From: Lachnospiraceae bacterium
Lineage (GTDB): Bacteria; Bacillota; Clostridia; Lachnospirales; Lachnospiraceae
Length of the DNA: 40,677 bases
Direction of reading: 5' to 3'
Assembly (NCBI GenBank): GCA_016290595.1
Contig: JAEEUR010000011.1
Span: 1-40,677, forward strand
Shown: positions 8,813 to 15,822 of the stretch, piece after piece
How positions within the stretch are numbered: position 1 is the first letter of the stretch
How the letters are laid out: every line of letters starts with the position of its first letter
Program-made: the position numbers and the translations under genes
Notes under the pieces: generated by a model
Told to the model about the DNA's origin: nothing
Database searches by the model: none
What the model saw: only the letters and a program-made list of their open reading frames with translations

Positions 8813-9620
8813 AAAGAACAAATGGCTGTCGGCGCCGTATCTGGGCTTTATCCTCTGCGGTACGGTGATCCCGCTCCTGGCGATCCTGTACTTCGCGCTG
8901 GTGGATAAGAACGGCAGCTTCACCCTTTCGAATCTGGCTTCGGTCGCCGAACCGGTGCACTTAAAAGCGCTGGGCCTGTCCCTGCTCCTGGCTTTTGCGA
9001 CCACGGTGATCTGCCTGCTGCTGGCTTTTCCGCTGGGCCTGCTGCTCCGCAAGAGCGGCGGGAAAAAGGGCTTCGTGATCTTCCTGCTGATCCTGCCCAT
9101 GTGGATGAACTTCCTCTTAAGGACCATCGCCTGGAAGATCCTGCTGCAAAAGACCGGCGTCATCAACACGATCCTCGGCGCGCTGGGCTTAAAGAGCCTG
9201 GATATCATCAACACGCCGACGGCGGTCGTGCTGGGCATGGTCTACGACTTCCTGCCCTTTATGATCCTGCCGATCTACAATGTAATGATCAAGATCGACA
9301 ACAGCCTGATCGAGGCGGCTTACGATCTGGGCGCTTCGCAGGCCCGGGTCATCAAGGACGTCCTGCTGCCCTTAAGTATGCCGGGCATCATCAGCGGCAT
9401 CACGATGACTTTCGTGCCGTCCATGACGACCTTTGCGATCTCGGAGATCCTGGGCGGCGGCAACATCTCGCTGATCGGCAACATCATCGAGGGCGAGTTC
9501 CTGCGCGGCGGCAGCCGCAACGTCGGCTCCGGGCTCTCCATGGTCATGATGGTCTTCATCCTGATCAGCATGGCGCTGCTCAACAAATTCGATAAAAACG
9601 GGGAGGGAACGGTCGTATGA
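8805..9620 (+). CDS. potB: Spermidine/putrescine ABC transporter, permease
   Basis: A 271-residue inner-membrane permease with six predicted membrane segments and the cytoplasmic EAA loop ([10 protein letters not shown] followed by LPLSMPGI) that docks to PotA. I chose the ATG at 8805 (MSKKNKW), which overlaps the potA stop; an in-frame ATG at 8784 would add seven residues. GAGGATGAGGAGG lies upstream. It forms the translocation channel together with PotC. Confidence 0.92.
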   Translation: MSKKNKWLSAPYLGFILCGTVIPLLAILYFALVDKNGSFTLSNLASVAEPVHLKALGLSLLLAFATTVICLLLAFPLGLLLRKSGGKKGFVIFLLILPMWMNFLLRTIAWKILLQKTGVINTILGALGLKSLDIINTPTAVVLGMVYDFLPFMILPIYNVMIKIDNSLIEAAYDLGASQARVIKDVLLPLSMPGIISGITMTFVPSMTTFAISEILGGGNISLIGNIIEGEFLRGGSRNVGSGLSMVMMVFILISMALLNKFDKNGEGTVV

Positions 9621-10405
9621 AAAAAGTCGGCAAAGCCCTGTATATCGGCCTGATCTTCCTGTTCCTGTACCTGCCAATCTTCACGCTCATCGTGATGTCC
9701 TTCAACAACAATGAACGTACGAGCGGCATCTGGTACGGCTTCACGCTCCGCTGGTTCGGCGAGATCTTCGAGAACCACGATATGCTGGAAGCTCTCATCA
9801 ATACGCTGGTGATCGCCATCGTCTCCGCCGTGATCGCGACGGTCGTCGGGGTGGCCGCGAGCGTCGGCATCATGGCCTACAGCCGCCGTCAGCGGGCGCT
9901 GGTGCTGCAGCTGACGAACATCCCGCTGGTCAACGCGGAGATCGTGACCGCCGTCAGCCTGATGATGGCCTTCGCCATGTTCGGCATCTCGCTGGGCATG
10001 GGGACCATCCTGTTCTCGCACATCTGCTTCTGTCTGCCGTACGTGATCCTGAACGTGCTGCCGAAGCTGAGGCAGACCGGGACCAGTACCTACGAGGCGG
10101 CCCGCGACCTCGGAGCGGGTCCGGTGAAAGCCTTTTTCTCCGTGGTCCTGCCCGATATCATGCCGGGCGTGGCGACCGGCTTCCTGATGAGCTTCACGAT
10201 GTCGGTGGACGACTTCGTGATCACCTACTTCACCCGCGGCGCCGGCATCAACACGCTTTCCACGCTGATCTACTCGCAGCAGAAGCGCGGCATCCGGGCC
10301 AGCATGTGTGCCCTGAGCACCGTCATCTTTCTGATCGTTCTTGTCGTTCTGCTGATCCGTTATTTCCTCGGCAACAGGACGGCCGACAAAACAGTAAAAC
10401 AATAA
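9617..10405 (+). CDS. potC: Spermidine/putrescine ABC transporter, permease
   Basis: A 262-residue permease with a basic N-terminus followed by about six membrane segments and the EAA loop (YEAARDLGAGPVK, then LPDIMPGV). The ATG overlaps the potB stop by four bases. GGGAGGG lies upstream. It pairs with PotB. The SFTMSVDDFVITYF segment is characteristic of PotC permeases. Confidence 0.93.
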   Translation: MKKVGKALYIGLIFLFLYLPIFTLIVMSFNNNERTSGIWYGFTLRWFGEIFENHDMLEALINTLVIAIVSAVIATVVGVAASVGIMAYSRRQRALVLQLTNIPLVNAEIVTAVSLMMAFAMFGISLGMGTILFSHICFCLPYVILNVLPKLRQTGTSTYEAARDLGAGPVKAFFSVVLPDIMPGVATGFLMSFTMSVDDFVITYFTRGAGINTLSTLIYSQQKRGIRASMCALSTVIFLIVLVVLLIRYFLGNRTADKTVKQ

Positions 10406-10421
10406 AGGGGGATCCTGAAAC

Positions 10422-11480
10422 ATGAAAGCTTCTCGTATTTTCTCACTGATCCTTGTCGTCTGCCTCGTCGGCGGCCTTCTTTCCGGCTGCGGCAAAGGGC
10501 AGGAAAACGTCCTCAAGCTCTATAATTACGGCGATTATATGAGCGACGAACTGCTCAAGCAGTTTGAAAAGGAGACCGGGATCCGCGTCCGGCAGGATAC
10601 CTTCGATACCAACGAGGACATGTACGTCCCCGTGGCCAACAAGCAGGTCCAGTACGACCTGATCATCTGCGGCGACTACACCATCGAGAAGATGATCAAG
10701 AACGACCTGCTGCAGCCCTTAAACTATGACAATATTCCGAATGCCGCCAATCTGGACAAGGATTACATGGCGAAGCTGGCGGGGGCCGATCCCGGCAACA
10801 AATACGCGATCCCCTATACCTGGGGCACGGTCGGCATCCTCTACAACACGACCATGATCCCCGAGGGCAGCATCACGTCCTGGCGGGATCTGTGGGATGC
10901 GAAATACGAGCAGTACGGCATCGTGATGCAGAACTCGGTCCGCGACACCTTCATGGTGGCGGAGATGATCCTGGGCATCGATATGAATACCACGAAGGAA
11001 GAGGACCTGAAGAGGGTCGTTGACCTTCTGATGGAGCAGAAGCCGATCGTACAGAGCTGGAAGAACGACGAGGCGCGCGACGAGCTGATCGAACGCAACG
11101 CGGGCATCGGCATGATCTATTCCGGCGAGTATCTGTACTGCACGGAGAAAAACGCCGAGCTGGCCTTCGTGATCCCCGAAGAGGGCACGAACGTCTGGTT
11201 CGACTGCTTCGTGATCCCGGCCAACGCGCAGAACGTAAGCGCTGCCGAGAAATTCATCGATTTCATGCTCCGCGCGGAGAGCGGACTGGCGACTTTCGAG
11301 GAGCTGGGCTATCCGATCCCCAACACGGCGGCCATCCAGCTGCTGGACGAAGAGTACCTGACGGACGAGAACATCTTCCCGCCGCAGGAGCTTCTGGACA
11401 AATGCGACGTCTATCACTATCTGGGCGAGGATGCGGACGAACTGCTGAACAAGTACTGGAAGCAGTACCGCAGCAACTAA
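10422..11480 (+). CDS. potD: Spermidine/putrescine-binding lipoprotein of the PotABCD importer
   Basis: A 352-residue extracellular solute-binding protein anchored by lipid. It has a signal peptide with lipobox LLSGC (Cys23), then the family start LKLYNYGDYM and the conserved AIPYTWGTVGILYN block. The PotD fold binds spermidine or putrescine through acidic and aromatic residues; WGTVG and WFDCF fit this. The ribosome site is GGGGG about ten bases upstream. It closes the argR-potABCD group. An alternative substrate among small amines cannot be excluded. Confidence 0.92.
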   Translation: MKASRIFSLILVVCLVGGLLSGCGKGQENVLKLYNYGDYMSDELLKQFEKETGIRVRQDTFDTNEDMYVPVANKQVQYDLIICGDYTIEKMIKNDLLQPLNYDNIPNAANLDKDYMAKLAGADPGNKYAIPYTWGTVGILYNTTMIPEGSITSWRDLWDAKYEQYGIVMQNSVRDTFMVAEMILGIDMNTTKEEDLKRVVDLLMEQKPIVQSWKNDEARDELIERNAGIGMIYSGEYLYCTEKNAELAFVIPEEGTNVWFDCFVIPANAQNVSAAEKFIDFMLRAESGLATFEELGYPIPNTAAIQLLDEEYLTDENIFPPQELLDKCDVYHYLGEDADELLNKYWKQYRSN

Positions 11481-11488
11481 GAAAAACG

Positions 11489-11505
11489 GCGCGGCCCCGC
11501 CGCGC
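11489..11505. other. GC-rich inverted repeat after potD
   Basis: GCGCGG (11489-11494) pairs with CCGCGC (11500-11505). There is an A-run before the stem and no T-run after it, so on the plus strand it is not a canonical intrinsic terminator. It may protect or trim the 3' end of the pot mRNA, with partial read-through into ireB. Confidence 0.35.
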
Positions 11506-11541
11506 AGGAAAAACTCTGTCATTTGCATATCGGGAGGCATT

Positions 11542-11808
11542 ATGTCAGAATTAAAAAGCACAAAAAGTATCGAACTGGTGCAGGAACAGACGCAGGTCGA
11601 GGAGATCCTGAAGTCCGTTTACCGCGCGCTGCAGACCAAGGGCTACGATCCGGTCAGCCAGATCGTGGGGTATATCATGTCGGGCGACCCCACCTATATC
11701 ACCAGCTATGCCAACGCCCGCTACCTGATCTCTCAGGTGGAGCGGGACGATATCCTGGAAGTCCTGCTGAAAACCTATATCCGCGAGGTCCTGGATAAGA
11801 AGGCATGA
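11542..11808 (+). CDS. ireB: IreB-family regulatory phosphoprotein (UPF0297)
   Basis: An 88-residue protein closely matching the IreB/YrzL family, with the characteristic central VSQIVGYIMSGDPTYI and ARYLI. In Enterococcus faecalis IreB is a substrate of the PASTA kinase IreK, is phosphorylated on N-terminal threonines and affects cephalosporin resistance. A threonine is present here at residue 7 (KSTKS). It begins the widely conserved ireB-ruvX-yrzB block, but alaS, often just upstream in Firmicutes, is missing. GGGAGG precedes the ATG and the stop overlaps ruvX by four bases. Confidence 0.93.
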   Translation: MSELKSTKSIELVQEQTQVEEILKSVYRALQTKGYDPVSQIVGYIMSGDPTYITSYANARYLISQVERDDILEVLLKTYIREVLDKKA

Positions 11809-12245
11809 GAGTACTGGGGCTGGACTACGGTTCAAAGACCGTAGGCGTGGCTGTGACGGATCCTCTGGGACTGACGGCACAGCCTTTGGAGACGATCGTC
11901 CGGAAAGAGGAGAACAAGCTGCGCCGGACGCTGGCCAGGCTGGAAGCGCTCTGCCGTGAATACGAGGCGGAGCGGATCGTTCTGGGCCTGCCCCTCAATA
12001 TGGACGATACCGAAGGAGAACGGGCGCTTATGACCCGTGCCTTCGGCGAGAAGCTGAAGCTCCGGACCGGCCTTCCCGTCGTGTATGAGGACGAAAGACT
12101 CACGACCGCGGAAGCGGAGGAGATCCTGCGGGAGGCGAAGGTGCCCCCGGGGGAGCGCAAGCAATATCTTGATAAAATGGCCGCTTCGCTGATCCTGCGG
12201 AGCTGGCTGGAAAAGGAGGAGCGCCGTGGAAAAAATCAGGTTTGA
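11805..12245 (+). CDS. ruvX: Holliday-junction resolvase-like / pre-16S rRNA nuclease (YqgF/RuvX)
   Basis: A 146-residue RNase H-fold nuclease. The first acidic strand is LGLDYGSKTVGVA, followed by GLPLNMDDTEG, YEDERLTT and the C-terminal DKMAASLIL. These carry the conserved acidic residues of the family. YqgF members act in 16S rRNA 5'-end maturation in E. coli and have resolvase activity in other bacteria. The ATG overlaps the ireB stop. The C-terminal end overlaps the next gene by 20 bases. Confidence 0.92.
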   Translation: MRVLGLDYGSKTVGVAVTDPLGLTAQPLETIVRKEENKLRRTLARLEALCREYEAERIVLGLPLNMDDTEGERALMTRAFGEKLKLRTGLPVVYEDERLTTAEAEEILREAKVPPGERKQYLDKMAASLILRSWLEKEERRGKNQV

Positions 12246-12480
12246 GGGCGAAGCGGAAAGCGTGGAGCTCTACGTGCTTGACTCGACCCGTCTGGCCGGC
12301 AAGGAATATCTTCTTGTCAGCGACGTAGCGGAAGGCGACGGCGACTGTTTTATTCTGGAAGAGATTCCTGCAGAAGAGGACGGCGTAAACGTATACAGAT
12401 CTGTAGAGGATGAAGAGCTGCTGGACTATCTGGCCGGCATTTTCGGCGAGCAGCTCGACGACGTGGACATTGCCTATTAA
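12226..12480 (+). CDS. DUF1292 domain protein (YrzB-like)
   Basis: An 84-residue very acidic protein of the DUF1292/YrzB family, whose function is unknown. The family pattern is visible: an N-terminal beta segment, then a YLLVSDV-like block, an EEIPAEEDG block, and an acidic C-terminus with DEELLDYL. It is nearly always next to ruvX and mltG, implying a shared role in this conserved block. The start is GTG at 12226 inside the ruvX end, with GGAGCG upstream. Confidence 0.82.
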   Translation: MEKIRFEGEAESVELYVLDSTRLAGKEYLLVSDVAEGDGDCFILEEIPAEEDGVNVYRSVEDEELLDYLAGIFGEQLDDVDIAY

Positions 12481-12537
12481 TGCATTGACCGGAGGTTCCT
12501 TTGCCGGTAAAACGAGCGATAAAAAAGGAGTATACCT

Positions 12538-14187
12538 ATGGGAAAACTGAAGATCATTCCGCTGGGCGGCCTGGATCAGATCGGAATGAACATAACGGCT
12601 TTCGAATATGAAGACGACATCATCGTAGTGGACTGCGGCCTGGCCTTCCCCGGCGACGACATGCCGGGCATCGACCTGGTCATACCGGACGTCACCTACC
12701 TGGAGGATAATATAGAAAAGGTCCGCGGCTTTTTCATCACGCACGGCCATGAGGACCATATCGGCGCGCTGCCCTACGTGCTGCGCCGCATCAACGTGCC
12801 GATCTACGGCATGAAGCTGACCATGGCCCTGATCGACGGAAAGCTGGAAGAACTGGGCATGGAAAACATGGCCAAGCGGAAGATCGTCCGCTACGGCATG
12901 ACGGTGACGGCCGGCAGCTTCAAGGTGGAGTACATCCGCACCAATCACAGCATTGCGGATTCCGCCGCGTTTGCCATCACCTGCCCGGTCGGGACGGTCG
13001 TCCATACCGGCGACTTCAAGGTGGATTATACGCCGGTCTTCGGCGATCCGATCAATCTGGCCCGCTTCGCGGAACTGGGGCAGAAGGGTGTCCTGGCCCT
13101 GCTCTGCGATTCCACGAACGCCCTGCGGGAAGGCTTCACCATGTCGGAGCGCACGGTGGGCAAGACCATCCAGTCGATCTTCGATGAAAACGCAGGCAGC
13201 CGGATCATCGTGGCGACCTTCGCCTCCAACGTGGACCGCGTGCAGCAGATCATCAACGCGGCGGTCCGCTGCGGCCGCAAGGTTGCGATCGACGGGCGGA
13301 GCATGGTGCGCGTGCTGGCGACAGCTTCCGAAGTGGGCTATATCGACGTGCCGGAAGGCACCATGATCACGCTGGAGGAACTGAACAATTATCCGCGCGA
13401 AAAGGTCGTGCTGATCACGACGGGCAGCCAGGGCGAGACCATGGCGTCCCTGCCCCGCATGGCGGCCAGCATCCACCGGAAGGTTTCCATCGATCCCACC
13501 GACGTGATCATCTTAAGCTCCACGCCGATCCCCGGCAACGAGAAGGCGGTTTCCAAGGTCATCAACGATCTGACCGCCCAGGGCGCCAAGGTCATTTATC
13601 AGGACGTCCACGTATCCGGGCACGCCTGCCAGGAGGAGATCAAGCTGATCTACTCCCTGGTCAAGCCGAAGTACGCGGTCCCGCTCCACGGCGAATACCG
13701 CCACCGTACGGCGCAGGCCGGCATCGCGGCGGACCTGGGGATCCCGCGGGAGAATATCTTCCTGCTGGAGGCCGGCGACGTGCTGGAACTGGACGAAGAG
13801 AGCGCCTACGTGGTGGATAAAGTCCCGAACGGACGCATCCTGGTCGACGGCCTGGGCGTCGGCGACGTCGGGAACATCGTGCTGCGCGACCGGCAGCTGC
13901 TGGCGCAGAACGGCATCATTATCCTGGTATCCGTCTTCGAGCACGGCAGCGGCAAGCTGGTGGCCGGCCCGGATATCGTGACCCGCGGCTTCGTTTACGT
14001 CAGAGAATCCGAAGAACTGGTCATTGAAGCCCGTGAGGTGGCGTACACCACCATCTCCAGCTGCCAGAGCCGCGGCATCACCGACTGGTCCAAGATCAAG
14101 ACGGAGATGAAAGACGACTTAAGCGAATTCCTCTGGAAGCGCATGCGGCGCAGCCCCATGATCATTCCGATCATTATGGAGGTCTGA
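12538..14187 (+). CDS. rnjA: Ribonuclease J
   Basis: A 549-residue metallo-beta-lactamase/beta-CASP nuclease with 5'-to-3' exonuclease and endonuclease activity in mRNA decay and rRNA maturation. The metal site THGHEDH has ligands His69, His71, Asp73 and His74. The family start KIIPLGGLDQIGMN, HTGDFK, and the beta-CASP block with TTGSQGE and HVSGHA are all present. The length matches RNase J1/J2 (about 555). It is the only RNase J in this window, so J1 versus J2 cannot be assigned firmly. AAAGGAG lies before the ATG. Confidence 0.95.
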   Translation: MGKLKIIPLGGLDQIGMNITAFEYEDDIIVVDCGLAFPGDDMPGIDLVIPDVTYLEDNIEKVRGFFITHGHEDHIGALPYVLRRINVPIYGMKLTMALIDGKLEELGMENMAKRKIVRYGMTVTAGSFKVEYIRTNHSIADSAAFAITCPVGTVVHTGDFKVDYTPVFGDPINLARFAELGQKGVLALLCDSTNALREGFTMSERTVGKTIQSIFDENAGSRIIVATFASNVDRVQQIINAAVRCGRKVAIDGRSMVRVLATASEVGYIDVPEGTMITLEELNNYPREKVVLITTGSQGETMASLPRMAASIHRKVSIDPTDVIILSSTPIPGNEKAVSKVINDLTAQGAKVIYQDVHVSGHACQEEIKLIYSLVKPKYAVPLHGEYRHRTAQAGIAADLGIPRENIFLLEAGDVLELDEESAYVVDKVPNGRILVDGLGVGDVGNIVLRDRQLLAQNGIIILVSVFEHGSGKLVAGPDIVTRGFVYVRESEELVIEAREVAYTTISSCQSRGITDWSKIKTEMKDDLSEFLWKRMRRSPMIIPIIMEV

Positions 14188-14188
14188 T

Positions 14189-14596
14189 TTGGCAAGAAGC
14201 AGGAAAACAATTGAATCACAGGATGATCCGCAGGTCCTCGGCGTCGTCAATCACGTCGGCAACTTTCTGATCAAGCTGGCGATCCTGGTTGTCTTTATTT
14301 TCGTGCTTCTTTACGGGACGAGGACGGCGTACGAATTCGGCTACTCCGTCTTTACCATGGGACCGGCGGAGGAGGCGCCGGGCCGCGACGTGGAGGTGAC
14401 GGTCCTGACCGGCATGTCCCGGCGCAGCATCGGCAGCCTGCTGGCCAACCAGGGCGTGATCAAAAACGCCACGGTCTTTTACGTGCAGGCCATGATATAC
14501 GGCTACGAGCTGAAGCCGGGGACCTATACGCTCAACACGTCGCAGACCATCGAGGAGATCCTGCTGATCCTTTCCGAGGAGGAAGACGATTCATGA
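14189..14596 (+). CDS. MltG-like membrane protein without catalytic domain
   Basis: A 135-residue protein with a cytoplasmic N-terminus, one membrane helix (about 27-43) and an outside domain (about 66-130). The outside domain resembles the N-terminal LysM-like part of the lytic transglycosylase MltG/YceG: VTVLTGMSRRSIGSLLANQGVI, then LKPGTYTLN and TIEEILLIL. The roughly 200-residue catalytic domain of MltG is absent; the frame ends cleanly and the next gene starts at once. It sits in the mltG position of the conserved ruvX-yrzB-mltG order. The TTG at 14189 is chosen because GGAGGT lies five bases upstream. It could bind glycan or regulate the divisome, but activity as a transglycosylase is unlikely. 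Confidence 0.7.
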   Translation: MARSRKTIESQDDPQVLGVVNHVGNFLIKLAILVVFIFVLLYGTRTAYEFGYSVFTMGPAEEAPGRDVEVTVLTGMSRRSIGSLLANQGVIKNATVFYVQAMIYGYELKPGTYTLNTSQTIEEILLILSEEEDDS

Positions 14597-15822
14597 CAGG
14601 GATCCCCGAACTGCTGATGCCCGTGGGCAGCCCCGCGGTCCTGCCTCTGGCGCTTCACTACGGCGCCGACGCGGTCTATCTGGGCAGCGACGCCTTAAGC
14701 CTCCGGGCCAAAGCAGACAACTTTTCGGACGAAGCGCTGAAGGAAGCGCTCCGCTATACCCATTCGTTCGGCAAACGGCTGTATCTGGCCGTGAATATAT
14801 TCGCGCACGAGGCGGATCTGTCGGAGGCCCGTGCGCTTTTTGGCGCAGCCGCGTCATGGCCGCAGAAGCCCGACGCGTTTATCGTTTCGGATTTCGGGAT
14901 CTTCCGGCTGGCCCGCCGCCTGTGCCCGGACGTCCCGGTGCATATCAGCACGCAGACGAACAGTACGAATTCGGAGACCTTCCGTTTCTGGTACGAACAG
15001 GGCGTGCGCCGCGTCGTCTGCGCCCGGGAGCTGTCGCTGGAGGAACTGAGCGCCGTCCGGGCGAATATCCCGGCGGATATGGAGATAGAAGTGTTCGTGC
15101 ACGGCTCGATGTGCATGTCCTATTCCGGCCGCTGCCTGATCAGCAATTTTCTGAACGCGAGGGATGCCAACCGCGGCCTGTGCACCCAGCCCTGCCGCTG
15201 GAAGTACTATCTGTGCGAAGAGACCCGTCCCGGGGAGTACTTCCCCGTCGAAGAAAGCGGGAAGGGCACCTATCTGTACAACTCAAGGGATCTCTGCATG
15301 ATATCGCATCTGCCGGAGCTGATCCGGGCCGGTGCCGCCTCCCTGAAGGTGGAGGGGCGCATGAAGAACGAGCTCTACGTGGCTACTGTCGTCCGCGCCT
15401 ACCGGACGGCGCTGGACGCCCTCGCCGAGAGCGAAGAGGCTTACCGGAAGGTCCTGCCCCGCTGCGAGGCGGAGGTCCTCAAAGTCACGACGCGGGATTA
15501 CTGCACGGGCTTTTATTTCGGAAAGCCCGGACCGGAGGCCCAGAATTTTGAAAGCAGCGCCTACCGCCAGGACTACCGCTTCCTGGGCGTGGTGGAGAAG
15601 GACGAAAAGGGCTGCTTTATCCGGCAGAAAAACAAGTTTTCCGCCGGCGATCCCGTTCAGGCGATCCGGCCGGACGGAAGCGATATCGACTTTACCGTCG
15701 AAGCGTTCGTTACGGAAGACGGCGAGATCCGGACGAGCTGTCCGCATCCCGGAGAGAAACTGTATCTGAAAACAGAAGCCGAATTAAAGGAATTTGACGT
15801 TATAAGGGAGGAAAAAAGATGA
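14593..15822 (+). CDS. U32-family protein (TrhP-like, tRNA uridine hydroxylation)
   Basis: A 409-residue member of the collagenase-like U32 family. Family blocks are the N-terminal LMPVGSPAVL, the ADAVYLG strand, the Cys-rich centre SGRCLISN with LCTQPCRW, and SLKVEGRMKNELYVATV. Several U32 proteins (TrhP/YegQ, B. subtilis YrrN/YrrO) are now known to take part in 5-hydroxyuridine formation at the tRNA wobble position, not protein cleavage; the gene order behind ruvX-yrzB-mltG matches the yrrN/yrrO location. The four central cysteines may bind an iron-sulfur cluster (inference). The ATG overlaps the preceding stop. Confidence 0.85.
   Translation: MTGIPELLMPVGSPAVLPLALHYGADAVYLGSDALSLRAKADNFSDEALKEALRYTHSFGKRLYLAVNIFAHEADLSEARALFGAAASWPQKPDAFIVSDFGIFRLARRLCPDVPVHISTQTNSTNSETFRFWYEQGVRRVVCARELSLEELSAVRANIPADMEIEVFVHGSMCMSYSGRCLISNFLNARDANRGLCTQPCRWKYYLCEETRPGEYFPVEESGKGTYLYNSRDLCMISHLPELIRAGAASLKVEGRMKNELYVATVVRAYRTALDALAESEEAYRKVLPRCEAEVLKVTTRDYCTGFYFGKPGPEAQNFESSAYRQDYRFLGVVEKDEKGCFIRQKNKFSAGDPVQAIRPDGSDIDFTVEAFVTEDGEIRTSCPHPGEKLYLKTEAELKEFDVIREEKR

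Noticed and set aside
12487-12510. Short inverted repeat ACCGG/CCGGT before rnjA as a terminator or switch
   Set aside because: The stem is only five pairs with a long loop and no T-run; too weak to support a call.
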